Source: Phytohabitans flavus
GTDB taxonomy: Bacteria > Actinomycetota > Actinomycetes > Mycobacteriales > Micromonosporaceae
Assembly (NCBI RefSeq): GCF_011764545.1
Contig: NZ_AP022870.1
Span: 4,572,001 to 4,636,000, forward strand
Direction of reading: 5' to 3'
DNA: 64,000 nucleotides
Part shown: positions 6,953 to 14,255 of the stretch, one piece after another
Layout of the letters: every line of letters begins with the position of its first letter
Position numbering within the stretch: the first letter of the stretch is position 1
The notes under the pieces: model-generated
Databases searched by the model: none
What the model was told of the DNA's origin: nothing
The model's input: only the letters and a program-made list of their open reading frames with translations
Made by a program: the position numbers and the translations under genes

Positions 6953-8194
6953 CTACCGGCAGCGCCAGACGACTGCCTGGATCGTGTCGCTGTGGTCGTC
7001 GGACTGGCCGCCGATCGTACGGCCGTCGTCGCTGACCGTGTTGGGGATGTTGGACAAACCGTCCGGCGTCCGCACGTCCAGGGCCGGCAGCACCACCGCC
7101 TGGTCGTCGGCGACGAGCACCGCGCGGCCCTGCTTGTCGGTGCCGACCTGCCAGCCGTGCGCGTTCGTGGCGTTCGCGCCCATCTTCAGCCCGTCGAAGA
7201 CACGGACCTCGCCGGTCCGGACGTTCCACCGGACCGCCACGACCTTGGCTGCCTCGGCGCCACTGGGGTCCTTGGCGGCGTCACCCTTGCGGCCGAGGCC
7301 GTTGGTGGCGGTGCCGGTCACCCAGCCGTTGCGGATGCTGGTGGCGGTGGCGGTCGCGGCCGGCTCGCCGTGGAGGGTCGGCATCGGGAGCTGGCGATGG
7401 GTGCCATCGGGGAGCCAGACGTACGGCAGCTGGTGGTCGAGGTTGCCGACGACCGTGCCGTCCTCGTCGATGTCGGCGGCCATCGCCCCGGACACGCCGG
7501 CGGGTACCGGCAGCCGGGTCGGCTGGGCGGTCACCGACGGCCAGCGCAGCGCGTGGCCCTCATCGTCGTCGCCCACGATCGCACCGGCGTCGTTGATCGC
7601 GGAGGCGGAGCCGCGCGTCACCCCGGGCAGCTTCGACACCTTGCCGCCGTGGTATGCGTACGGGACTGAGTAGGTGCCATCCGCGCCGCTGGTGTAGCTC
7701 CAGCCGACCGCGGTACCCGTGGAGTTGACGTCCCTCAGGGACTCTTCCACGTCGCCGGGGAGCATTACCTTCGTGGCCTTGCCGTCGTGCCAGATGACCG
7801 CCTGGTAGCCGCCGGGCCGGGGGTACGAGCGCCCCACCAGGTACTTGCCGGTCGGGTCGGCACCGGAGACGAGTGCCATCGGCGCGCCGTCCGGTGCGGG
7901 CAGCCGCTCGAGCACGCAGCTTGTCGGCGGGGTCGCCAGCGTCTCGATGGTGGTGGATGTGGTGGGCGGCGCACCTGTCGCCCCGGCCTGGGGTGGGGCG
8001 TCGCGGACCACCCCGGCCGCGACGACCGACGCACCGGCGACGGCGAGCACGGTGATCGCCGCGGCGCCCGTGTACCCGGCCGCTCGGCGGGCCCGGCGAC
8101 GGCGACCTGTGGCGATCGCGCGCTGCACGTCCACAGTAGACGGCGTGCGCGGCTCGTCGTCCAGCGAACGCAACAGCTCGATTTCGGATGGCAT
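6953..8194 (-). CDS. Membrane-anchored HAF-repeat (beta-propeller-like) protein
   Basis: 413 residues: a cytoplasmic Arg-rich N-terminus (1-38), one transmembrane helix ('AAAITVLAVAGASVVAAGVV', ~43-63), a Ser/Thr/Pro linker, then an extracellular domain of repeats with a common 'G.(A/V)VG......A..W' pattern ('GTAVGWSYTSG', 'GAIVGDDDEGHALRW', 'GTVVGNLDHQLPYVW', 'GRTIGGQSDD...AVVW'), like the HAF extracellular repeat family. It begins 11 nt after the SigE-type sigma gene and is almost certainly co-transcribed. Its topology (cytoplasmic tail, one helix, sensor outside) would suit a regulator of that sigma factor, but no known anti-sigma motif is visible in the tail. Confidence 0.82.
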   Translation of the reverse strand: MPSEIELLRSLDDEPRTPSTVDVQRAIATGRRRRARRAAGYTGAAAITVLAVAGASVVAAGVVRDAPPQAGATGAPPTTSTTIETLATPPTSCVLERLPAPDGAPMALVSGADPTGKYLVGRSYPRPGGYQAVIWHDGKATKVMLPGDVEESLRDVNSTGTAVGWSYTSGADGTYSVPYAYHGGKVSKLPGVTRGSASAINDAGAIVGDDDEGHALRWPSVTAQPTRLPVPAGVSGAMAADIDEDGTVVGNLDHQLPYVWLPDGTHRQLPMPTLHGEPAATATATSIRNGWVTGTATNGLGRKGDAAKDPSGAEAAKVVAVRWNVRTGEVRVFDGLKMGANATNAHGWQVGTDKQGRAVLVADDQAVVLPALDVRTPDGLSNIPNTVSDDGRTIGGQSDDHSDTIQAVVWRCR

Positions 8195-8205
8195 CTATCG
8201 GCTCC

Positions 8206-8730
8206 TCAGTTCAAAGTCGGGGTAGCCCGCGAGTAGCCCACAAGCTCCCGCTCGCCGAGCAGGCGCCGGAGGGTGGCCAGCCCTCGGGCGGTCTGGCTCT
8301 TGACCGTGCCCGTCGAGCAGCCGAGCATCGCTGCCGCGTCCTCGACGGAGAGGTCGTAGAAGAAGCGCAGCACCAGCACGGCCTGCTGCCGCCGGGGCAC
8401 CTGGCGCAGCGCCGCCCGGACGACCTGCCGGTCCTCGATCCCGTCGTGCTGGAACGCCGGTGGCTCGGGCGCCTCGCGGAACAGCCGGACCCGCGACCAC
8501 CCAAGCCGCCGCTCGTCCACGTACGTACGGACCAGCATCGTCCGGACGTACCCGTCGAGGTTGTCGGCGGCCCGCGCGTGCCGCCACTTCACGTACAGCT
8601 TGGTGATGGTCTGTTGGACCAGGTCGTCGGCCCGGTGTTCGTCGCCGGCCAGGAGGAACGCCAGCCGCCGCAGCGCGGGGATCCGCGCCGTGACGTAGTC
8701 GACGTACTCCTGTTCCGAACCGTCCCGCAT
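8206..8730 (-). CDS. SigE-family ECF RNA polymerase sigma factor
   Basis: 174 residues. Region 2 is recognisable in 'RLAFLLAGDEHRADDLVQQT' and 'LDGYVRTMLVRTYVDERR', region 4 in 'ALRQVPRRQQAVLVLRFF', 'LSVEDAAAMLGCSTGTVKSQ' and 'GLATLRRLL'. This is the SigE-type family abundant in Micromonosporaceae and Streptomyces. It directs RNA polymerase to a small stress or surface regulon. The HAF-repeat membrane protein lies 11 nt downstream and is the natural candidate for its regulator or target. Confidence 0.93.
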   Translation of the reverse strand: MRDGSEQEYVDYVTARIPALRRLAFLLAGDEHRADDLVQQTITKLYVKWRHARAADNLDGYVRTMLVRTYVDERRLGWSRVRLFREAPEPPAFQHDGIEDRQVVRAALRQVPRRQQAVLVLRFFYDLSVEDAAAMLGCSTGTVKSQTARGLATLRRLLGERELVGYSRATPTLN

Positions 8731-8836
8731 CGCTCTGCCCTTCCGTTGGGCTCATGTCACCCCTGAGACGGGCCCGGGTGATCGGCCGGTTGTCAGGGAC
8801 GTGCCGAAAATCGGCGGCCGGTGCCATGGTTGTGAG

Positions 8837-9832
8837 GTGAATGCACCGTCCTGCCCCACCCAGACCCGGCTCTACGAGGATGGCAAGCTGATCGCCGAGG
8901 GCTTTCCCGCCGACCAGGTGCCGGAGAAGCTGGAGGCGCACCCCCGCGCCGTGCTCTGGCTCGACCTCGACGACCCGGGCATGGCCGACCTCGAGGCGAT
9001 CGCCGAGCCGTTCCAGCTGCACCCTCTCGCGATCGAGGACGCGGTACAGGACCACGAGGCGCCCAAGCTCCAGCGGTATCCGGGGCACCTGTTCCTCAAC
9101 GTGTACGCGATGGACATAGCGGACGGTAATCTGCTGCGCCTCACCAAGCACGAGATCAGCGCGTTCGTCACCGAGCGGGCGCTGATCACTGTGCGCAAGT
9201 CACCGAGCGACACGGAGTCCTTCGTCCAGCGGTGGGACGCCGACGCCGCGCTGATCGCCGCCGGCGGTGTCTCGTTCCTGCTGTACGGGCTGCTCGACGT
9301 CGTCGTGGACAGCCAGTTCGCGGCTGCCCTGCGCCTCGACGGTGCGATGGACGCCGTGGAGGACGCGCTGCTGGAGGAGGGTGCCGCGCCCCGGCCGGTA
9401 CGGCTGCGCGGCATCGCGCTGCGCAAGCTCGTGGCCGCCGTCCGCCGGCCTGTCGCGCCGATGCCCGACCTGGTCGGCCAGGCGATGCGCATCAACGGAA
9501 ACAGCGTCGACGAACGGGTCGAGCCGTACTACCGCGATGTCGAGGACCACGCCCGCCACACCGTCGACGAGGTGGAGCACCTGCGCGACCGGATCGAGGG
9601 GGTGCTCCAAGCCGACCTCGCCGAGCAGGGCAACGCGCTCAACGACACCACCCGCAAGCTCGCCGCCTGGGCCGCGGTCATCGCGGTGCCGACCGCGCTG
9701 ACCGGCTACTTCGGCCAGAACCTCCCCTACCCCGGCTACCAGACCGAGTGGGGCTGGGTGGTGAGCACGCTGGTGATCGCTGGCTGCGCCTTCGGCCTGT
9801 ACCTCTACCTGCGAAAGCGCGGGTGGCTGTAG
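8837..9832 (+). CDS. CorA-like magnesium/divalent cation transporter
   Basis: About 331 residues from GTG 8837 (an earlier GTG at 8801 is also possible). A long acidic/helical cytoplasmic domain is followed by two C-terminal membrane helices. The pore-mouth motif, normally GMN, reads 'YFGQN' near residue 292, followed by 'LPYPGYQTEWGW' and the last helix 'LVIAGCAFGLYLYLRKRGW'. By family it forms a pentameric inner-membrane channel for Mg2+ or related ions. The GMN to GQN change occurs in CorA-like relatives and could alter selectivity. It runs tail-to-tail with the FHA gene, 7 nt apart. Confidence 0.88.
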   Translation: MNAPSCPTQTRLYEDGKLIAEGFPADQVPEKLEAHPRAVLWLDLDDPGMADLEAIAEPFQLHPLAIEDAVQDHEAPKLQRYPGHLFLNVYAMDIADGNLLRLTKHEISAFVTERALITVRKSPSDTESFVQRWDADAALIAAGGVSFLLYGLLDVVVDSQFAAALRLDGAMDAVEDALLEEGAAPRPVRLRGIALRKLVAAVRRPVAPMPDLVGQAMRINGNSVDERVEPYYRDVEDHARHTVDEVEHLRDRIEGVLQADLAEQGNALNDTTRKLAAWAAVIAVPTALTGYFGQNLPYPGYQTEWGWVVSTLVIAGCAFGLYLYLRKRGWL

Positions 9833-9839
9833 CGCGCCG

Positions 9840-10649
9840 TCAGCTGGGCACGAACGTCAGCAGGTACCGCCCGATGCGGATCTCGTCGCCGGCGGTCAGC
9901 GCGGCGGTCTTGACCCGCTCGCCGTTGACATAAGTCCCGTTGAGGCTGTCGAGGTCCTCGATCGTGTACCCACTCCCCTGACGGTGGAAGTCGGCGTGCT
10001 TGCGCGACACGGTGGCGCCGTCGAGCACGATCTCGTTGTTGCCGTCGCGCCCGCAGGTGACCACGTCTCCGTCGAGCACGAACACCGCGCCGGACCCGGG
10101 ACCCTGGCGGATCCGCAGCATGGCGGCACCTGCCGGCGGCCGGACCATGGGGGCGTCGCCGGCGTCGCCCATCTGGATCGCTTCCATCTGGGTGGTCGCG
10201 TCGAGGTCGACAAGCCGGTACGCCGAGGTGGGCGCCGGGTCGGCCACCCGCCAACGGGTGCTGGCGCTCTCCGCCTCTCCGGACGAGACACCTTCGGCGG
10301 CGAGCATCGCGTCGCCGCACCGGAAGGGCACCCCGGCGTCCAGCGCGAACGAGACCGCCTCCATCAGCCCAGCGGGGACCCGCACGCCGTCACCGACGAC
10401 GATGTGGACCCGGTCGGTGCCCGCGGACGCCTCACCGATCTCCACGTGCCGGGCGGGCGCGCCCAAGGCGTCGAGCAGCTTCTTCACCAGGCCGGTGCTC
10501 ACCCCGGCGGCCGACCGATCGCGTGTCGGCGCAGCCGTCGCACTGGCGGCAATCGGCAGGTAGCGGTCGCTAACCGCGTCCTTGAACAGCACGGTCGCCG
10601 GCTTGTGCCAGGCCTCCGCCCGCACACCCACCACGATCAGCTCTGCCAT
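9840..10649 (-). CDS. BFN (DUF151 bifunctional nuclease-like)-FHA fusion protein
   Basis: 269 residues. Residues 1-118 match the bifunctional nuclease/DUF151 fold: 'MAELIVVGVRAE', 'TVLFKDAVSDRYLPI', 'LLDALGAPARHVEI', 'MEAVSFALDAGVPFRC' follow its order of conserved blocks. A linker (119-175) leads to an FHA domain (177-268) with 'CGRDGNNEIVL' (GR at 200-201), 'SRKHADF' (214-220) and 'LNGTYVNG' (236-243), all the usual phosphothreonine-binding residues. It is soluble, with no signal. FHA domains read Ser/Thr-kinase phosphorylation, so a phospho-regulated nucleic-acid or stress protein is a reasonable guess, not shown. The start is the ATG at 10649. Confidence 0.85.
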   Translation of the reverse strand: MAELIVVGVRAEAWHKPATVLFKDAVSDRYLPIAASATAAPTRDRSAAGVSTGLVKKLLDALGAPARHVEIGEASAGTDRVHIVVGDGVRVPAGLMEAVSFALDAGVPFRCGDAMLAAEGVSSGEAESASTRWRVADPAPTSAYRLVDLDATTQMEAIQMGDAGDAPMVRPPAGAAMLRIRQGPGSGAVFVLDGDVVTCGRDGNNEIVLDGATVSRKHADFHRQGSGYTIEDLDSLNGTYVNGERVKTAALTAGDEIRIGRYLLTFVPS

Positions 10650-10799
10650 TTACGCCTCCAACCCCGGTCCATCCGCCCACACGAGAGTAGGGCCCTGCAC
10701 CCACAAACGCACACCGGGCCTTTGGTCGGTATGGCCTCGGCCATCGTCCAGCGTCCCTGACCTCGCTCAAGCCTGCCTCCTGGATCTCGGTGGAGCCAG

Positions 10800-10884
10800 G
10801 CGAGGGGCGGACGAGGGCGAGCAGCTCGCCGGCCCGCAGGTCGAGGTCTACATCGGACAGCACGGTGGCGGTGCCGCGCCACAA
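10800..10884 (-). pseudogene. ABC transporter ATPase N-terminal remnant
   Basis: On the minus strand this fragment translates as 'GTATVLSDVDLDLRAGELLA', followed by 'LVRPSPGST', which matches the strand-turn leading into Walker A of exporter ATPases ('LALVGPSGSGKST') with the P-loop destroyed. Nothing ABC-like continues downstream. The surrounding 10650-10897 stretch holds no other gene. It is probably a relic of a deleted transporter next to the SDR gene. Confidence 0.45.
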
Positions 10885-10897
10885 CGCTCAGGGCGCC

Positions 10898-11743
10898 TCA
10901 CGGCCTGGCGCGCACGCCGCCGTCCGCGAGCAGTGACGTGGTGATCTCGTGCAGTCGGCGTGCGGCGGCCGGATCGAAGGCGCCGCGGTCGATCGGCAGC
11001 GCGCGCCTGCCCCAGTACGCGGCAAACGGTCCGGGCGGCGGCGTGTCAAGCAGGGCGACCATCGGGCGGATGGCGCGCCGAACCGGCGTCGCGGCGACGG
11101 CGAAGAAGGCGCGGGTCGGCACCCGCAGCGCCACGGGCAGCGCGCCGGGCATACCGGTGGCGACGACGCCGGGGTTGTACGACACGTAGCTGATCCTCGT
11201 GCCCGGATGCACCTGACCGTATCCGGCGGCGAGCAGGTCGTTGGCGCGGAACGCCTGGAGGACCGCCCGCACGCCGGAGTAGCGCCGGGTCAGCCCGATG
11301 TCGTCCCAGCGGACCCGGCCCAGCGGTACGCCGGGCGTGCCGACGTTCATGATGACGGGCCGGCTCGCGGCCTCGAGCGCGGGCCGCAGCGCGTGGCTGA
11401 GCAGGAAGCGGCTCAGATAGCCGAGGGCGAGGCCGTACTCGTGGCCTTCGGCCGTCGCGGTCCGGGAGCCGAGAAGGCGATAGCGCTGGGCGCACAGGAC
11501 GAGCGCGTCGACCGGTGGCGCGATGGTGTCCGCGAGCCGCTGGGTCGCGTCGAGCGAGGTGAGGTCGGCGCGGACGAACCGCATGCGGTCGCCCCCGCCC
11601 AGCCGCTCGGCCTCGGCGCTGAGCATGTCGCCCTTGGCCTGGGTGCTGCCGACCGCGATCACGCGCTCGCCCTGGCCGAGATAGTGCAGCGCGAGACCGC
11701 GGCCGAGGCCGTCGGTGCCACCGGTGATGACGATCGTGCGCAT
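10898..11743 (-). CDS. SDR-family oxidoreductase-like protein (catalytic Tyr/Lys apparently replaced)
   Basis: 281 residues from ATG 11743, which follows a GGGAGGGG site. The Rossmann nucleotide site 'TGGTDGLG' is at residues 7-14, with 'ADLT' and 'LVLCAQ' following as in short-chain dehydrogenases. The usual YxxxK active site should lie at 'RAVLQAFRANDLL', where the family normally has (A)Y.QSKLAN: both Tyr and Lys look substituted (Val/Leu and Phe). So it binds NAD(P) by sequence but may not be a standard dehydrogenase. It is divergent from a TetR gene with two palindromic operators between them, and so probably is its regulated partner. Confidence 0.8.
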   Translation of the reverse strand: MRTIVITGGTDGLGRGLALHYLGQGERVIAVGSTQAKGDMLSAEAERLGGGDRMRFVRADLTSLDATQRLADTIAPPVDALVLCAQRYRLLGSRTATAEGHEYGLALGYLSRFLLSHALRPALEAASRPVIMNVGTPGVPLGRVRWDDIGLTRRYSGVRAVLQAFRANDLLAAGYGQVHPGTRISYVSYNPGVVATGMPGALPVALRVPTRAFFAVAATPVRRAIRPMVALLDTPPPGPFAAYWGRRALPIDRGAFDPAAARRLHEITTSLLADGGVRARP

Positions 11744-11754
11744 TACCCCTCCCA

Positions 11755-11779
11755 TAAGTGGATACTCTCTATCCACTTA
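11755..11779. promoter_or_regulatory. TetR operator 1
   Basis: TAAGTGGATA-CTCTC-TATCCACTTA: a perfect 10-bp inverted repeat with 5-nt spacer, lying in the divergent SDR/TetR promoter region. It begins 12 nt upstream of the SDR start codon, overlapping where its promoter or leader must be. Confidence 0.8.
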
Positions 11780-11793
11780 CGCTAGCACGAAAC

Positions 11794-11815
11794 GGATACG
11801 ACTCGTCCACTTACA
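11794..11815. promoter_or_regulatory. TetR operator 2 (weaker)
   Basis: GGATACGACTCGTCC (11794-11808) is an imperfect palindrome followed by ACTTA, echoing the GGATA/TCCACTTA half-sites of operator 1. It lies just upstream of the tetR start, suggesting autoregulation. Confidence 0.6.
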
Positions 11816-11823
11816 ATCGCGGG

Positions 11824-12372
11824 GTGGAGACTCGACCGCTGCGCCGTGACGCCGAGGAGAACCGCCGCCGTACCGTCGAGGCCGCCCGCGAGGTGTTCGC
11901 GGCGCGTGGCCTTTCGGCGACGCTCAACGACGTCGCGCACCACGCTGGCGTCGGTGTCGGGACGGTCTACCGGCGGTTTCCCGACAAGGAGGCGCTGGCC
12001 GTCGAGGTGTACGCCGCGGAGCTGGCCGAGATCCGGGCGATGGCGGAGCAGGCGGCCGGGGCGCCGGACCCGTTCGCCGCGCTCGCCGGTTTCCTGGAGG
12101 CGGCGCTGGGCCGGGCGGCCGCCAACCGCGGGCTGCTGGAGCTGATGCGGGCCAACCCGTTCGACGCCGGCGCGCTCGCCGCCGCCCGGACCGGCATCAC
12201 CGAGGCGGTAGGCGAGCTGATCCGGCGGGCGCGGCGCGACGGCACGCTCCGCGCCGACTTCACGGTGGACGACCTGCCCGCGGTCGCCGCGATGGTGCAC
12301 GCGTTGATCGTCACCGACGCGGACTGGCGCCGGTTTCTCGCCATCGTCGTCGACGGCCTGCGCGCGCGGTGA
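11824..12372 (+). CDS. TetR/AcrR-family transcriptional regulator
   Basis: About 182 residues from GTG 11824. The N-terminal HTH is clear: 'TVEAAREVFAARGLSATLND', then 'VAHHAGVGVGTVYRRFPDKE'. The variable C-terminal ligand-binding domain follows, with 'DDLPAVAAMVHALI' near the end. I prefer GTG 11824 to the upstream ATG 11758, because the earlier start would lie inside operator 1 and add a non-family extension. It most likely represses the divergent SDR gene and itself through the two operators in the 80-nt gap. Confidence 0.9.
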   Translation: METRPLRRDAEENRRRTVEAAREVFAARGLSATLNDVAHHAGVGVGTVYRRFPDKEALAVEVYAAELAEIRAMAEQAAGAPDPFAALAGFLEAALGRAAANRGLLELMRANPFDAGALAAARTGITEAVGELIRRARRDGTLRADFTVDDLPAVAAMVHALIVTDADWRRFLAIVVDGLRAR

Positions 12373-12373
12373 G

Positions 12374-13678
12374 TTAGCTGGTACGCAGGAAGCGGTCGAG
12401 CACGCGGGTGCCGAACCGCAGGGCGTCGACAGGTACCCGCTCGTCCACGCCGTGGAAAAGCGCGGCGAAGTCGAGGTCGGGCGGGAGCCGCAGCGGGGCG
12501 AACCCGAAGTGGCGGATGCCCAGCCGGGCGAAGGACTTGGCGTCGGTGCTGGCGGAGACCATGTACGGCAGCACGGCCGCACCGGGGTCCTCCGCGGCGA
12601 TCGCCGCCGCCATCGCGTCGACAAGCGCGCCGTCGAACGTCGTGGCCACCGGCGGCAGCGTGTCCCACAGCAGCTCGACGTCGGGGCCGAGCACCTCGGC
12701 CAGCTCCACCTCGAAGGCCGCCTCCCGGCCCGGCAGCATCCGGCCGTCGACCGTGGCCCGCGCGACCGAGGGCACCACGTTCGACTTGTAGCCGGCCTCG
12801 AACATCGTCACGTTGGCGGTGTCCCGGAGGGTCGCACCGATCATCCGGGCGAGGTTGCCCAGCCTGGCCACCGCCGCCTCCGGGTCGTCCAGGTCGAACG
12901 CCATGCCGGTGATCTCCGCGACGCCGGCCAGGAAGTCGCGTACCGGATCGGTCAGCACCACCGGGAAGCGGTGTGCCTGGAGCCGTGCCACGGCCGCGCC
13001 CAGCGTGGCGATCGCGCTGTCCTCGTACATCATCGAGCCGTGGCCGGCGGTACCGGTCGCCTTCAGCCGCAGCCACATCGCGCCCTTCTCGGCGGTCTGC
13101 ACGAGATAGGCGCGGACGTCGTCGGCGAGCGTCACCGAGAAGCCGCCGACCTCACCGATCGCCTCGGTGGCACCGTCGAACAGCTCCGGGCGGTTGTCGA
13201 CGAGCCAGCGGGCGCCGGCGAAGCCACCCGCCTCCTCGTCCGCGACGAACGCGAAGATGAGGTCCCGCGGCGGCACGACACCGTCGCGCTTGAACCGCCG
13301 GGCGGTCGCCACCGTCATCGCGACCATGCCCTTCATGTCGACGGCCCCACGCCCCCAGACGTACCCGTCGCGCACCTCGCCGGAGAAGGGGTGCACCGAC
13401 CACTCGGTGGCGTCCGCCGGCACCACGTCGAGGTGGCCGTGCACGAGCAGCGCGCCACGGCCCGGGTCGGCGCCTTCGAGGCGGACCACCACGTTTCCCT
13501 TGCCGGGCGCGCCGGACTCCACATAGGTCGGTGCGTAGCCGACCTCGGCGAGCTTCTCCGCCACGTACTCGGCGGCCACCCGCTCCCGGCCCGCGGCGGC
13601 GGTATCGGCGCTGTTCGTCGTGTCGAGGGCGATCAGCTCACTCGCGAACGCGACAACCTCGTCCGCCGGATCAGCCAC
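12374..13678 (-). CDS. M20-family metallopeptidase (ArgE/DapE/carboxypeptidase-like)
   Basis: About 434 residues from GTG 13678 (GTG 13711 gives 11 more). The metal-binding motifs are present in order: 'VHGHLDVVPA' (His and catalytic Asp), 'GRGAVDMKG' (bridging Asp), 'VADEEAGG' (general base and metal Glu), and a late His in 'ALFHGVDERV'; 'GTAGHGSM' begins the dimerisation lid. It is a cytoplasmic di-zinc hydrolase of peptides or N-acyl amino acids; the specific substrate is not evident. The stop lies 1 nt beyond the convergent tetR stop, so the two genes meet tail-to-tail. Confidence 0.92.
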   Translation of the reverse strand: MADPADEVVAFASELIALDTTNSADTAAAGRERVAAEYVAEKLAEVGYAPTYVESGAPGKGNVVVRLEGADPGRGALLVHGHLDVVPADATEWSVHPFSGEVRDGYVWGRGAVDMKGMVAMTVATARRFKRDGVVPPRDLIFAFVADEEAGGFAGARWLVDNRPELFDGATEAIGEVGGFSVTLADDVRAYLVQTAEKGAMWLRLKATGTAGHGSMMYEDSAIATLGAAVARLQAHRFPVVLTDPVRDFLAGVAEITGMAFDLDDPEAAVARLGNLARMIGATLRDTANVTMFEAGYKSNVVPSVARATVDGRMLPGREAAFEVELAEVLGPDVELLWDTLPPVATTFDGALVDAMAAAIAAEDPGAAVLPYMVSASTDAKSFARLGIRHFGFAPLRLPPDLDFAALFHGVDERVPVDALRFGTRVLDRFLRTS

Positions 13679-13749
13679 AGCAATACGATACGACGGCGGT
13701 GGTCCTGACACTGGCAGCCGTCCGAGACGAGAGTGCGGTGGCAGGGCGC

Positions 13750-14205
13750 ATGACCTGGACGAGACGTGGGTTGCAGACCGCCACGACGTGGGTGGCCATC
13801 GGCGCGTACCTGGCCGTCGTGCTCACGCTGGCACTGATCGCGTTCTGGCCCGGGAGCGACCACTACGGCGCGTACATCTCCCTGTGGGTGCTATGCCTGC
13901 CGACGAGCCTCTTGCTGGGACCCTTCTGGTTCATCGCGGCCGGCCTCGCAGATTTCGTACTGGACGAACCGATTTGGCTTTTCCACGTTGCTTGGTGGTG
14001 CCTCGTAGCCGCGTTACAAATCATCGTCGTTTCTCTGCTGGCCAGACTCTGGTCGGGTCTTGGGGCTTGTGCGGATGATGTCGCGGAAGCCTTTGCTCTG
14101 CTTCCCTACAGGAGGCGGCAACCGGCCATTTGTCGCCGTTCGCGCTACGTAATTGCGCGGCGCACGGCGATACCCTCGCAAGGTTGCAAATTCGAATATC
14201 CCTAG
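13750..14205 (+). CDS. SCO4225-like small membrane protein with repeat-derived C-terminus
   Basis: 151 residues. Three hydrophobic helices ('TTWVAIGAYLAVVLTLALIAF', 'GAYISLWVLCLPTSLLLGPF', 'WWCLVAALQIIVVSLLARL') fit the small SCO4225-type actinobacterial membrane proteins of unknown function. After 'LARLWSG' the frame runs into the 26-bp dispersed repeat (14092-14117), which supplies 'AFALLPYRRRQ' and a tail with no family resemblance. The native C-terminus has therefore probably been replaced by a repeat insertion, adding some 35 unrelated residues. No strong RBS before ATG 13750. Confidence 0.65.
   Translation: MTWTRRGLQTATTWVAIGAYLAVVLTLALIAFWPGSDHYGAYISLWVLCLPTSLLLGPFWFIAAGLADFVLDEPIWLFHVAWWCLVAALQIIVVSLLARLWSGLGACADDVAEAFALLPYRRRQPAICRRSRYVIARRTAIPSQGCKFEYP
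14092..14117 (-). repeat. 26-bp dispersed repeat, copy 2 (inverted)
   Basis: The reverse complement of 3125-3150 with one mismatch (TTTGCTCTGCTTCCCTACAG begins it). It sits inside the 3' end of the SCO4225-like gene. Confidence 0.7.
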
Positions 14206-14255
14206 ATCGACGAATATAACTGGTGGTCTTGGTGTTGATACGAGACAATTAGCGG

